DNA of 64,000 nt from Isoetes taiwanensis (Eukaryota; Streptophyta; Lycopodiopsida; Isoetales; Isoetaceae), in assembly GCA_021234155.1 (NCBI GenBank), contig JAJEKV010000074.1:2986877-3050876 (forward strand), given 5' to 3'. Below the pieces are notes generated by a model. It searched no databases. It had not been told where the DNA came from and was given only the letters and a program-made list of their open reading frames with translations. Below, one piece after another: positions 13,101 through 22,902 of the stretch (position 1 is its first letter; each line of letters begins with the position of its first letter). The position numbers and the translations under genes were made by a program.

Positions 13101-14718
13101 AATACTACCGGTTTCGATTCTGGGGACTAACTTCAATTTTTGTTGAATATTTTATCCTCCGAAATTAGGGTTTCTCCACGTAAAATATACTTCAAGAACA
13201 TTCTATTTGCTAAGAAAAATGACACTTTAAAGCAGTCAATTCTTTTCGTTGCACAAAAAAAATTAGTCACTTTTGGGGGGGTCAAAATAGAATTTCATGC
13301 ATCTTTTTTTTTTTTAAACCTCGTTTTACCCCCTTTTTATAAAAAAAAAAGGGAATCTTTAAGGAATATTCCTTTCGCTCTCGTTTCGATGATTTGCTCC
13401 CGTTTAATACGCAATCTTGTTATTTGTTTTGCCTACATCAACATACCACTCCGCACTGTCATCCATCTTCTCCTGAGGGCATCGAGGATCGTAATGGCCT
13501 TTCGATAATAGATCGCAATCATCTATCGACAATACATAGGATCGCATCCTCGTTATGCTTTCCCTTACGTGTGAGCTTGAGTCATTTGGAGTATCTTAGA
13601 ACCTCTTGCTTTCTTAGGAGGAGGTGTAACAATTACCAATCGGTTTTGTCTCTTCTTCCACGCAAGGAGAGTGCAATACTGCTTAAGCGCAATTTGGTGG
13701 TCAAGCGTTCCGGCCCGGACTAAACTATCTGAGAATGGAATCTGTCGTAATTCTGAGACACACTCAAAAGGCGGACAATTCTGAAGGCCGAAGAACAATC
13801 ACTGGCCAATTAATTAAACGGCCATGCTAATTTACTCCTGGCGAACCAAATTATAAATAGAAACGGTTAATCACGGGCATGACAATTTAACACGGGAAGG
13901 ACATTAATTATGCAAAGGCGATTGAACTCGCGGAGAAATGATAGGCCGGGGGTATGAGCGTGGCCGTAGGCCGAAGATTTATTGGCGGTCTGGAACAAAC
14001 GCGCACAATAATCAGATCAATGAATAGAAGCCTAAACACTCATCAAAGAATCGAACAGTAAATGATACACTGAATGATGAACAATCTGCGACCTTGAACG
14101 GCTTCTCGTGACTCGGCCGGAGTTGGGCTTGGCGCTACCTTTAGGCGGCATCTTCGCGACGATCTTGAGCGCCTCAGAGTTCTTAAATTCTTGAGCGCCT
14201 CGGAGCAAGTCTGCAATCAAAAAGCAAGAAATGAAATTCAAAAACTTATATAGATTTCCATAAGCAATCGACGGTCGAGTTTGATTAATAGATTCAACTT
14301 TGATCGACGGGTTTCATTCGGATCGACTTTAGATCGACGTTCCGATAGAAGCGAGCGGTTATTTAGATTTCGCGGATTGACTTCAAATCGACGGTCAGCA
14401 ATCTTACGATTGCGCCTAATGGACGGCACGCAATTGTACGAGCATTTAATGGTTCAAGGACCGCCGTATTATGAAATCCATAATTAGATTTCACTCAGTA
14501 GCTAAAAAAGTAGTACAATTAACGGATAATTTGAAACTGCCACCTAATCTTGCCGCCAGCCTTTCTTGTCATTCGAAGAGCTCGAAAGAACTCGGAAGAA
14601 CCCTGCGCCTGATCGATGTCGAGCGCCTTCATGTAAGTTCATCTACTCTTCTAGATCCTAAGCTCCAATTTAATCCCATAATCTTACGAGATCGAACAGC
14701 ATTAGAGAGGAATGTTAG
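13101..14718. other. Intergenic sequence, no gene recognised
   Basis: Contains homopolymer runs at 13250-13360 and a cluster of gatcgac-type short repeats at 14265-14430, which create arginine-rich frames on both strands. A short minus-strand frame at 14241-14032 has a basic S/R stretch but no recognisable domain. Nothing here is supported as a gene. Confidence 0.5.
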
Positions 14719-15000
14719 ATGCTGACGACGAATTTGAAGAGGAGGGTGGAAAATTGCAAGATAGAATCAGTCGATCCGGAAGCAGCATGCCATGGAGTTC
14801 CTCTGGGAAATGATCATGTGAAGATCCTAGTTACCAGTTGCCATTTCAACGACGAAGCATTACCCAGAAGGCATCCTGATGGAGACACAGTCAGAGAAAG
14901 CATCGGAACCTTTGTTGCATGGCCAGTAATTCGCTTAAAAAAGGAGAGTTTCATTTTTTCGGAAGAAATAGAGGAAGATGCATCAGAAGAAGTAGATTGA
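14719..15000 (+). pseudogene. DUF8039-like fragment of a plant transposon protein
   Basis: The 93-residue frame reads CKIESVDPEAACHGVPLGND, then VKILVTS, DGDTVRESIGTFVAWP, and ends in an acidic tail (EEIEEDASEEVD). The order DP...HGVPLG...V.ILV...DGDTV...IG.FVAWP is the pattern I remember for DUF8039, a domain found in plant transposon-encoded proteins with no established biochemistry. The frame is short and lacks the rest of such proteins, so it is probably an isolated exon or a relic. A related but weaker pattern (GEGTIILADP.....LGKDKVGVAI) begins the DUF7869-like copy at 17600. Confidence in the domain name is moderate. Confidence 0.5.
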
Positions 15001-15206
15001 GTACATATACTAAGATGCTCAAGCCGCTTCTGTCATATGTATGAAATTAATACGCTTGCATACTAGACCATTCATTCAAAATTTCAAAACTATAAGGCCC
15101 GCAGACCAGACATTCAGGAACTTACAAAACACTAGACACTCTTTACATTGTTTTAATTAGATCTGTGTGTTATTCCTCAGTAGTATCAAATGCTGGCACA
15201 GTAGTC

Positions 15207-15428
15207 TCAAATGATGGCACAGGTTGTAACAACAGAAGCTGGCACACAAGAATCTGGCAAATTAGATGGTGCAGCTATTGGGATATTACCCAAAATGGCT
15301 TCGAGCTCTGCAACTCTCGTTCTCAGCTGAGCATTCTCCATTTCAAGCCTCTCTAGAGCACGACATAACTCATTGAATAAGCCTATGTTTGTAGCCATCC
15401 CCGACCACATCTCACCAAGAACGGTCAT
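15207..15428 (-). CDS. Short hypothetical frame with leucine-zipper-like coiled coil
   Basis: The 73-residue minus frame contains NELCRALERLEMENAQLRTR followed by VAELEAIL, a heptad pattern typical of a short parallel coiled coil. It opens at an ATG with no recognised partner upstream. Coiled-coil tails of this kind often end plant transposon-encoded proteins, and the DUF8039-like fragment lies 200 bp away on the other strand. It could be a relic of an inverted second element. No function is assigned. Confidence 0.3.
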   Translation of the reverse strand: MTVLGEMWSGMATNIGLFNELCRALERLEMENAQLRTRVAELEAILGNIPIAAPSNLPDSCVPASVVTTCAII

Positions 15429-15629
15429 ATTAATATGGCAGTAAATATCAACACCTTCACGAAACTATAAGATTGGCATAGACCCTGGCAAGAAATGTCC
15501 TTCCGCACGTGGAGGAACTTTGATTGAATGCGCCCGGGCGTGTGTTCAAAGCGCTCAACCGCTTGGCGTCATTTGAGTTAACGGCTGGTTGGAGGTGGGG
15601 GCGCCAGACGTAGTAACTATACGTTAGCG

Positions 15630-15960
15630 AATTTGCGCCAGGCGCGAATTCCATTCATTTATATTTTAAATGCACTTTTCCATTCATTTTTAATTTAAAT
15701 GCACTTTATGCCCATTGTTAATTCGCGATTAAGATTAAGAGGACTTGCCATTGTACCCAATTCATGCCAGACGTGAATTGAGCTACTCTAAAGTTAAAAC
15801 TCATTCAATGCATTAATATAATTAGCAGAAGTCTTTTTGTAAGAGATTAATAATAAGATAAGAAAGCTAGTTACTGTATGCAATTCACGTCAGGCGTGTA
15901 TTGGACTACTGTACAATTTAAACATTTTGCACACAAACTTAATTTGTACCTGACGTGATT
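15630..15960. repeat. Spaced hairpin words (cacgccaggcgtg type)
   Basis: Four variants of a short dyad (gcgccaggcgcgaatt, catgccagacgtgaattg, cacgtcaggcgtgtattg, cctgacgtgattt) occur at intervals of 65-130 bp. Two are followed by the same word (gagctact/ggactact). The surrounding sequence is AT-rich and non-coding. Confidence 0.45.
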
Positions 15961-16368
15961 TCAAAACTAAGGTTATCAAAATTACAGGAAGAATTCAAAA
16001 CAAATTACAGAATTCAAAAACAAATTGCAGGAAGTAAGTCTTTATATTATCAGAAAAATATTTTACATAAGGAGGGCCTTTTATTTGAGTTGCCCAGCTC
16101 TTTGATCCAAAATAACAAAAGTTCAAGGCAGTTTAAGGAGATGCCTAGCTCCATTCAAAATCATCAGTTGAGGCTTTTTTTGGAGATGCCCAGCTCGCTT
16201 TTTTCTACAAAAAACTAAATAACGAAGAAAAAAAAATTAGGGCTCATCCTCCTCGTCCTCCTCTTCTTCCTCCGAGCTTTCTTTACGCCATCTCTTCAAG
16301 GATGGCTGCACCAACATCTTCATCATCGATGGAGGAGGGTATCCATGATAATCGCTTCTTCTCTTCCT

Positions 16369-16693
16369 TCAATTCTTTCGCCATTCCTCATCCGCTTCCT
16401 CCATTTCTTCTGCTATTTCGACCTCCTTCTCTAGCTCTTCATTTGAATTTGCAGGTGTGTATGGGGACTCCGGGCTGCTAGTGCTGCTACTAAGATTCGG
16501 ATTTCCCGGGCGAAGCTTGCCCTCAATAAACAACTCCTCGCATTCATCCGGTTGTGGTGCGGAAAGGCGAGCCCAATGGCATCTTGAGGAGGGCAAGGGA
16601 TTTCTTGATCAATTTCTTGATTTCCCTCTTCGCCTCTCTCGCAGTCCGGGCGGATGGGCGGGCGAGGCGACATGGCTCACCATGGTTAAATGA
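16369..16693 (-). CDS. Hypothetical acidic-tailed fragment
   Basis: Two overlapping minus frames cover this interval. The more protein-like one ends in an acidic helix (EKEVEIAEEMEEADEEW) after a Ser/Pro-rich linker. Another frame upstream starts MVSHVASPA followed by basic residues. They may be one protein with a frameshift near 16550. I recognise no family. The purine-rich run at 16680-16790 just upstream (ggaagg words) is low-complexity sequence and gives spurious frames. Confidence 0.2.
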
Positions 16694-16924
16694 AGGAAGG
16701 AAGAAAGGAATGAAGGAAGGATGGTCACTGGAAGTCTCTGCACTTTGAAGGAAGAAAGGATGGGACGCTTGAAGGAATGAAGGGTTTCATGCAAGATATA
16801 GTAGTTGCATGCAAGATTTCGTATAACTTAATAGGCGCGGTTGTAATTATGATTCCATCACATCATATACGAATTATACCCTATACGAATTAGCTATCAT
16901 TACTTCTATTGAATTTACACCCCT

Positions 16925-17270
16925 AGGTTATCATTAATTCTCTATAGAATTACCCACATGTATTTATACTTACAACCTATTTTTTGCCTATACATAATAC
17001 TCTAGAATTAAAACCTATACTTAACTCTTTAGTACTACTTACATACACCCTATGTTATCATTAATTTTGTATAATTACCTACACCTCATTTTATACTTAC
17101 AACCTATTTTTGCCTATACTTAATAATCTAGAATTACAACCTATACTTAACTCTTTAGTACTACTTACATACACCCTATGTTATCATTAATTTTGTATAA
17201 TTACCTACACCTCAGCTATACTTACAACCTATTTTTGTCTACACTTACAACTTATATTTGCCCATTTAAT
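16925..17270. repeat. Tandem repeat, about 126-bp unit, 2.7 copies
   Basis: The unit runs from ttatcattaatt through acacc, cttacaacctatttttgcctata, aattacaacctatacttaac and tctttagtactacttacata to caccctatg. Units start near 16927, 17054 and 17180. The second and third are almost identical where they overlap, and the third is truncated. AT-rich and non-coding. Confidence 0.85.
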
Positions 17271-17489
17271 GTTTTTTTTTTGTATTTGTTGAAGTTCCCT
17301 TTAATCGATTCTCATAATTACTTTGTCCTTTTTCGAGCTAATATTCGGACATTTAACTTTATATAGGTGAAGCGTGTGAATCCTAGAAAGGGTAAAAATG
17401 TAATGCCTATCACCCCCCAACATGTATCAACATTGTTACCACATGTTCTTATCACATTGTTACCCCATTGGTAACATTGTTCTTGTAGG

Positions 17490-18352
17490 TCAATGGCATG
17501 GACCACCCAAAGGGTGTTGAGGCTGAGACTACTAAGCAAATTATCCTCTACAGTAGGTTGGATTGAAAGAATAAGAAGGTGAAAGTGAAGCACCAATGCA
17601 ATAAGGAGCTAGTAGGTGAAGGAACTATCATACTAGCTGATCCTATCCAAGCTGTCAATGATGAAAGGTTAGGAAAGGATAAAGTGGGTGTGGCCATAAC
17701 AAGTTTTGAAGAAAAATGGAAGGAAAAGGGTCAAATCACCCGATTGCATCGCTTGTATTAAACAATTAGAGGTTCCATGCATCATGCCATGGCCTATAGC
17801 CTTTGCATTGAGTTTATAGGAGAATTCCTTTTACCGAGCCGAGGTTGTGGATGACATCGATTTTCTTAATGCACCTCCAATAGCGCCGGGACCACATTTT
17901 CAAAGAAGAGGGCACTCTCAGTGGTGAAACATTATCCTAGCAAGAGGTCCAAGTCAAGAAGTGATTGTTCACGTGAAGCTATGACTAAGGTAAGGGGAAT
18001 GGAATGTTGTTGGGCTAATTGTGTTCAGAAGTTTGAAATTGATGAATTGGTGGAAGCAAAAGCCACCTTCCAAGAGTATACTTATGATGAGAGGAGGACT
18101 TACATGTACTCCATTCACAAGCTTGCACTTCAAGATGAAAAATATCCAAAGAAGAAAAAATACCCACTGCTAGGGGCATGGATATGTAAAGTTGCATGGA
18201 TAAATATTCATGGCATTCCAATTTCATCTTGGCAAAATTGGCAAGTAAGTCATGCAAAGGGGAGCAAAATTGCATTACATGGAAATAATGGCATGTTGAT
18301 GCCAACTTCTAGGATCCTGGCTGCTAGGGAGGGTTTTGATAGATATGTTGAA
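17490..18352 (+). pseudogene. DUF7869-like gene, copy 2, N-terminal exon
   Basis: The coding stretch follows an acceptor-like ttcttgtag ending at 17489. It opens with VNGMDHPKGVEAE, meets a stop near 17568, then continues with a GEGTIILADP segment and, after a frameshift near 17755, IKQLEVPCIMPWPIAFAL. From 17921 a long frame gives GMECCWANCVQKFEIDEL, then YDERRTYMYSIHKLALQ, then NIHGIPISSWQNWQVSHAKG and ends REGFDRYVE at 18352. At that point a 2.3-kb insertion begins; the frame resumes in phase at 20687. This N-terminal half, with its IHGIP segment ahead of the catalytic-like half, is the usual architecture I associate with DUF7869-type proteins. Lesions: one stop and at least one frameshift. 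Confidence 0.6.
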
Positions 18353-20686
18353 ATATCTAGCATTATAACAGGGGGTTTTTTTTCTGTTTTTGTACTGTTT
18401 TCTCTAAGGTTTTCATATGATTTGGTGGCTGTATTCATCCATGTGTACTAAATAGTATTTCTAGAGTGCACCCTTTTGTTAGCCGTTGATTTTAGAAAAG
18501 GGGCAAATCCTGTGGTGGATATCCTCCCATTATTTTTAGGGTTTTTTTAGGGTTCAACATCCACAAGTCCAAAACCTCCAACTCCGGCAAACCCACAAGC
18601 TCATCATCTTAGGAATGTGCCCACCAAAGTCGTTGTTGCTCGATTTAGATAATTTAAAGATGCACACAATTCACCACCCCGGTGGTATGGATCCCGAGAA
18701 ATTGTTGTTTGCCGATTTAGGCTTTACTGATTTTGAAGCTTTTCCGATTTCGAGCCCACTCCCCTCCATTCTTATCGAGATATCAATTTTTAGAACTGAT
18801 TCGACGATTCGGTCAAAAAATCCCCCCGTTGCATGCAATCGAGTTGGAATCATCCTGCTTGTCGAAATTTATGTGGGTCGTCGATGGAGGCCTTTAAAGT
18901 GGCCAAAATCTTTGCATCTTTTGCGAGAAGAAGATTCGCCATAATTAGAAGCTCCAAACAAAAAACGAAGCTTAAGATCATGATTCTATTCAAAAAACCC
19001 ATTCAGCGCGACGGCAACCAAACGTTCATCTTTTTGCACTCGTGTTTTCTCCAAAGGTTGATTCGGCGGAGGGACGCTTTAACTTATGCTCTCCTCCGCA
19101 AGCCCTTTTTCATCTATTCCACACCATTAGTTTCTTTGGTCAAATGATTCGTTCTTTTCGGCTGCAGTTTTTGAGAGGTAAACGTGCCTTCGTCAGAAGC
19201 CACACAATTCTAAACGCATAAATATATCGTTTGTTCAATCGCAATTAGTTCAAGTTGAGCTCGGTTTCTTGTGATTTGAGCTTTATTTAGTGTTTGATTT
19301 AGCATATGATTTTTTTTATTCAGGGCATGATGAGCTTGCTGCGTCCTTCACAACGGTATGGGAAGATGCTCATTCTTCAATGATGCTAAAATCCGAAGCA
19401 AGTTTAGTATGCAATGCATATTTGTCCAATATTCCAAGTATTGTTAAAAGAGAGGTGCATGCGCGTAAGTTCCATGAATCACGCATGTTAGAGCTCGGAT
19501 ACCTTGGTGCTATACTAGTTTTGGCGGATTAATATAATCGATAGAAGGAGTAAAGAGGCTATAACTAGAACTGGAGCAATAACTTTCGTGAATGAGAATG
19601 GTATGAGTTACCCTTTGTTGCCTGTTATGTACATAGATCATGTTCTTGGCTTTAGTTGCATAGATTCACAAGCGGATTTCAACCGCCGCCACCATTCAAG
19701 CGCCACTCACCATTCGCAGATTAAGCATGGCAAGCAAGGTTTTAACTCTTTTCGTTATTTTTTTAAACCCGTGTTCATGGTAAAACATGTATATCAAGAA
19801 ATACAAATGTCGTTTCTTCGCCCGGATATATTACATTCACCATATATGGTGCTTGCAATATCAATTTGTGTAGTACCTCATCCTTATTTGATGAAGATGT
19901 TGTTTTGGTATGGTTTGGCAAGATTTAAGCACTCAATTTTGCAAGCATGCATTGGGTTCAAGTCCCTATTTGTTCTTTAAACATCAAATTTGAAGCTTCA
20001 CCATCTACGGTGGTTGCAATCTATGGTTGTTGCAATATCAATTCCTATGGTCCTATGGTATCTCATCCTTATTTGTCAAACATATAGGTGGTATAGTTTT
20101 GACAAGATATAGGCACTATGGTTTTGCAAGAAGCCCCATATTCTAAAGTTGCTATTCATTACGTGTTTGTTCTATTGCACTTTTCTTATATTTGTTCCGT
20201 TGAACTTTTCTTATGTTTAATGTTACCAATATTTTTCTACACAAGATATGTTGCCATCTCTTTGTTTCTCTAAGGGCCCGAAGGGCCCAAAAATTTTTTT
20301 AATACAACAACCAACACATAACTACCATTATTAATTAATTTAAACCATTGCATCTAACATTTTAAAATTACAATCCCCCTGAAACCCCCTTTGGTTTGGG
20401 TGCATATTCACACGGGGGGTTACGTAGAGCAGCGAGAGCCCCTAAGAACTTACAATACATGTACAGTATTAACACCATTAAGTACATTCCCTCAAATCTT
20501 ATAGTATTTTATAAACCTCAATATACCATGTACAAAAACTTGTACAGGCATACCCCATAAACGAGGATCGCTATGTATGGTCCAGATCAAGGAATAAAGG
20601 GCAAATATGCCTATCCGACAGCTCTCGATGCCCGGAGTAACCCCCCGTGTGAATATGCACCCAAACCAAAGGGGGTTTCAGGGGGA
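18353..20686. mobile_element. Unclassified 2.33-kb insertion with TTGAA target duplication
   Basis: TTGAA flanks the interval at 18348-18352 and 20687-20691. Removing the interval and one TTGAA rejoins the DUF7869-like frame exactly (RYVE to FNAENMPHKSR), which strongly supports both borders. The left end reads ATATCTAGCATTATAACAGG; related left ends occur at 30309 and 35693. The right end reads GGGGGTTTCAGGGGGA and forms the right arm of a 50-bp inverted pair (20371 and 20638). The internal sequence holds short plus frames (18615-18944, 19290-19532, 19588-19980) that I cannot assign, plus an imperfect internal repeat at 19840-20120. No transposase is visible, so it is probably non-autonomous. 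Class is unknown: the ends are not TG..CA and the outermost ends are not inverted repeats of each other. Confidence 0.6.
20371..20686. repeat. Inverted repeat arms of about 50 bp with 214-bp spacer
   Basis: The arm at 20371-20423 (starting caatccccctgaaacccc, then ctttggtttgggtgcatatt, then cacacggggggttac) is repeated in reverse complement at 20638-20689 with almost no mismatch. The right arm ends the 2.3-kb insertion. A third copy of the arm, in the left orientation, lies at 36898-36952 inside the insertion that splits the reverse-transcriptase gene. The pair could be a nested MITE or a structural terminus of the larger element. Confidence 0.8.
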
Positions 20687-22279
20687 TTGAATTCAATGCT
20701 GAGAATATGCCACATAAAAGTAGGAAAGATCAACAGGAAAAAATAGTTGTCGAGAAGATATTGCCATCCCATTGTACCCAGAAGAGCATATTGGAGGAAG
20801 TGAATGCTTTGCTTCGAGAACTAATGGTACCTGCAATTCTCAACCCAGCTTCAGTAGACTATGGAGCAAGCACTTCAAGCATGTCACTATAGACACTTCG
20901 AACAACTTTGCAAAGTGCAACTTGTGTGCTAAGTTGAAAGAGATTCTGGATAAGACCAAGCAACCAAGCTAAAGGGCTAAGATAAGGGAGCAAATGAAAG
21001 ATCATATGACAGACCAACTATCATATAGATCCACTTATTGGATGTGGAGAACATTATCATGTTTGGAACCCAATAACTATGTTTGTATTATACATGACAA
21101 GATGGATCAATCGAAGACTTGTTTGCCACAGTATAGTTACATACCCAAGCAAATCAATAGAGCTTATCCTATGCAAGTCTCTCTGACAGGTGCAATAATG
21201 CATAGCTCGGTGCCAATTTATTATGGTCATTTTAGTTTGCAATTGTGGAGTGATGGTCCTGATTTTCATATTGGAAGTGTGATGAGATGCTTGAGGAACT
21301 ATGAGAGTGGTTATTCTGGTGACCTCCACAACCCTGGAGGTGGTAGCCAACCACTCTTCAGTGCATTGTTGGATAGAAAGCCTAATAATTTGGAGACGTT
21401 TACTAAGGCAAGGTTTAGGAAGTCAGGTGCTTCTGAACATGTTGGAGCCTCAAGTTCACGTCCCCAACCTCGAGATCTACCACCAAAGTTCCTCCTCCAA
21501 CTTGACAATTGTGCTGGACAGAATAAAAACAGGTATATGTTCTCATTCCTATCTTATTTAACAGCTGTGGGTGTCTTTGAAAGAGTGAATTTAGGGTTCT
21601 TAATGCCTAGACATACTCATGAGGATGTGGATGCATTGTTTGGGAAGTATAGTGCGCAGTTGAAATCTCAAACTGTGACCAATCTTCCTAGACTAATGGA
21701 AGTTCTTAGTGAATGCATTTCACCTTCTCCTATAGGGTTGATCATACAAAAAGTGCCTGATTGGAAGAATTTTATCGAAGGATATGCTCTTGATATGGAA
21801 GGTCAATCTAGACCTCTTCAGTACACTTTCTGGGTCATGGAAAATAAGCCAATAATGCAATGGAAGATAAGACCTTCAGATGATAAATGGAGGCCAGATG
21901 AGGGAGTACCTATATGGCACGAAGATGAAAATGGTAAACCTAAAATTCTAAGGGGTCAACCAAAAGCTCTTAAGCCTTTTGCAGAGGTGGATTCATTGCA
22001 AAGCACATTGGACAGCAGTTCTGAATATGCCAAGTATTGGAAAAATAACTCCGATGATACCAACCTTGCATTGATAGATTATTGGACACAGGTATATGGA
22101 TTATTGGGACAAGTAGATACATCCTCTGATGAATTGAAAGATGGATGGCTACCTAAGACTAGGTGGAGAGACTTGATAACACCTGAGGAAGTTGATGATG
22201 TGGTTAGTAGTATTCCAAGTCGATGGCTCCTCCAGCTGCTGAAAAACATTATGTTGGTCCTAGGAAAGGAAGGCCTAAA
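20687..22279 (+). pseudogene. DUF7869-like gene, copy 2, core domain
   Basis: After the first insertion the gene resumes with NAENMPHKSRKDQQEK. A frameshift near 20870 leads into FKHVTIDTSNNFAKCNLCAK, and a TAA near 20970 precedes a 432-codon frame at 20994. In that frame HDKMDQSKTCLP lies near residue 35, LQLDNCAGQNKN near 170 and MPRHTHEDVDALF near 204. These three acidic motifs are the hallmark I recall for DUF7869. A D/D/D-like set (D39, D171, D211 or D213) is compatible with an RNase-H-like fold, by inference. LKDGWLPKTRWRD follows near 22135. A frameshift near 22220 moves coding to a frame reading APPAAEKHYVGPRKGRPK, which is cut at 22279 by the copia element. Confidence 0.7.
22275..22279. 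repeat. Target-site duplication CTAAA, left copy of copia insertion
   Basis: CTAAA directly precedes the left LTR and is repeated exactly at 27800-27804 after the right LTR. Five-base duplications are usual for Ty1/copia integrases. Confidence 0.9.
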
Positions 22280-22883
22280 TGTTGAATATTAGAACCAAAT
22301 AACAATTTAAATTGATAGTGCAACTATTTGAATGTTCAATACATGTTCAAATATTGCAACTTAATCCAAAAACCATTGCCTCAATTCATGTTATCACCAT
22401 TGAACCAAAATAATATCAAAACACTGTTCAAATGGGATCGACACCTTTACTAGAGTACAAGAACTCCTTCTACAGATCGATCTAGTTAATGTAATAGATC
22501 GTTCTATTCCTCCTCGACCGGATATATTCAATCTATATACAGAGATATACAGTTTGTCTTTAAAATAGAGGGGCCTTCGACGGTTTAGCCATCGATCTAG
22601 GCCGCCTAAGATAGTTGCTAAGTTCATACCTGGTTTTCGCTCCAAAACGATTTCTTATGAAGTTTCGACACCTCATTATATACTATAGCACATTTAACCT
22701 TAGGTATTAAACCTTAGGTTTTTGTCTTGAAGCAGATGATCATCTTCACCACAACTTATACATCATTGTAAATAATATAATATGTCCCCTATAGGATGAT
22801 GCATGCTTCTTCAGTAAATAATTCTTCCTGCACATGTGATGGGTTGATGATGACCATGTAATTATATGATGACATTTTCAACA
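22280..22883 (-). repeat. 3' LTR of the copia element
   Basis: 604 bp, identical in length to the partner at 27196-27799 with three substitutions. It begins TGTTGAATATTAG and ends TTTTCAACA on the plus strand; the outer TGTTGAA/TTCAACA forms the short terminal inverted repeat usual for LTRs. The short frame inside (22394-22645) occurs in both LTRs and is not a separate gene. Confidence 0.95.
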
Positions 22884-22896
22884 TTCCTCCTTCATC
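22884..22896 (-). other. Polypurine tract of the copia element
   Basis: On the minus strand the bases just upstream of the 3' LTR read GATGAAGGAGGAA, a purine run in the position needed to prime plus-strand DNA synthesis. Confidence 0.75.
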
Positions 22897-22902
22897 ATAT
22901 AA

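Noticed and set aside
22394-22645. Arg-rich minus frame, also at 27310-27561
   Set aside because: It lies inside both LTRs; its presence in two copies only reflects LTR duplication.
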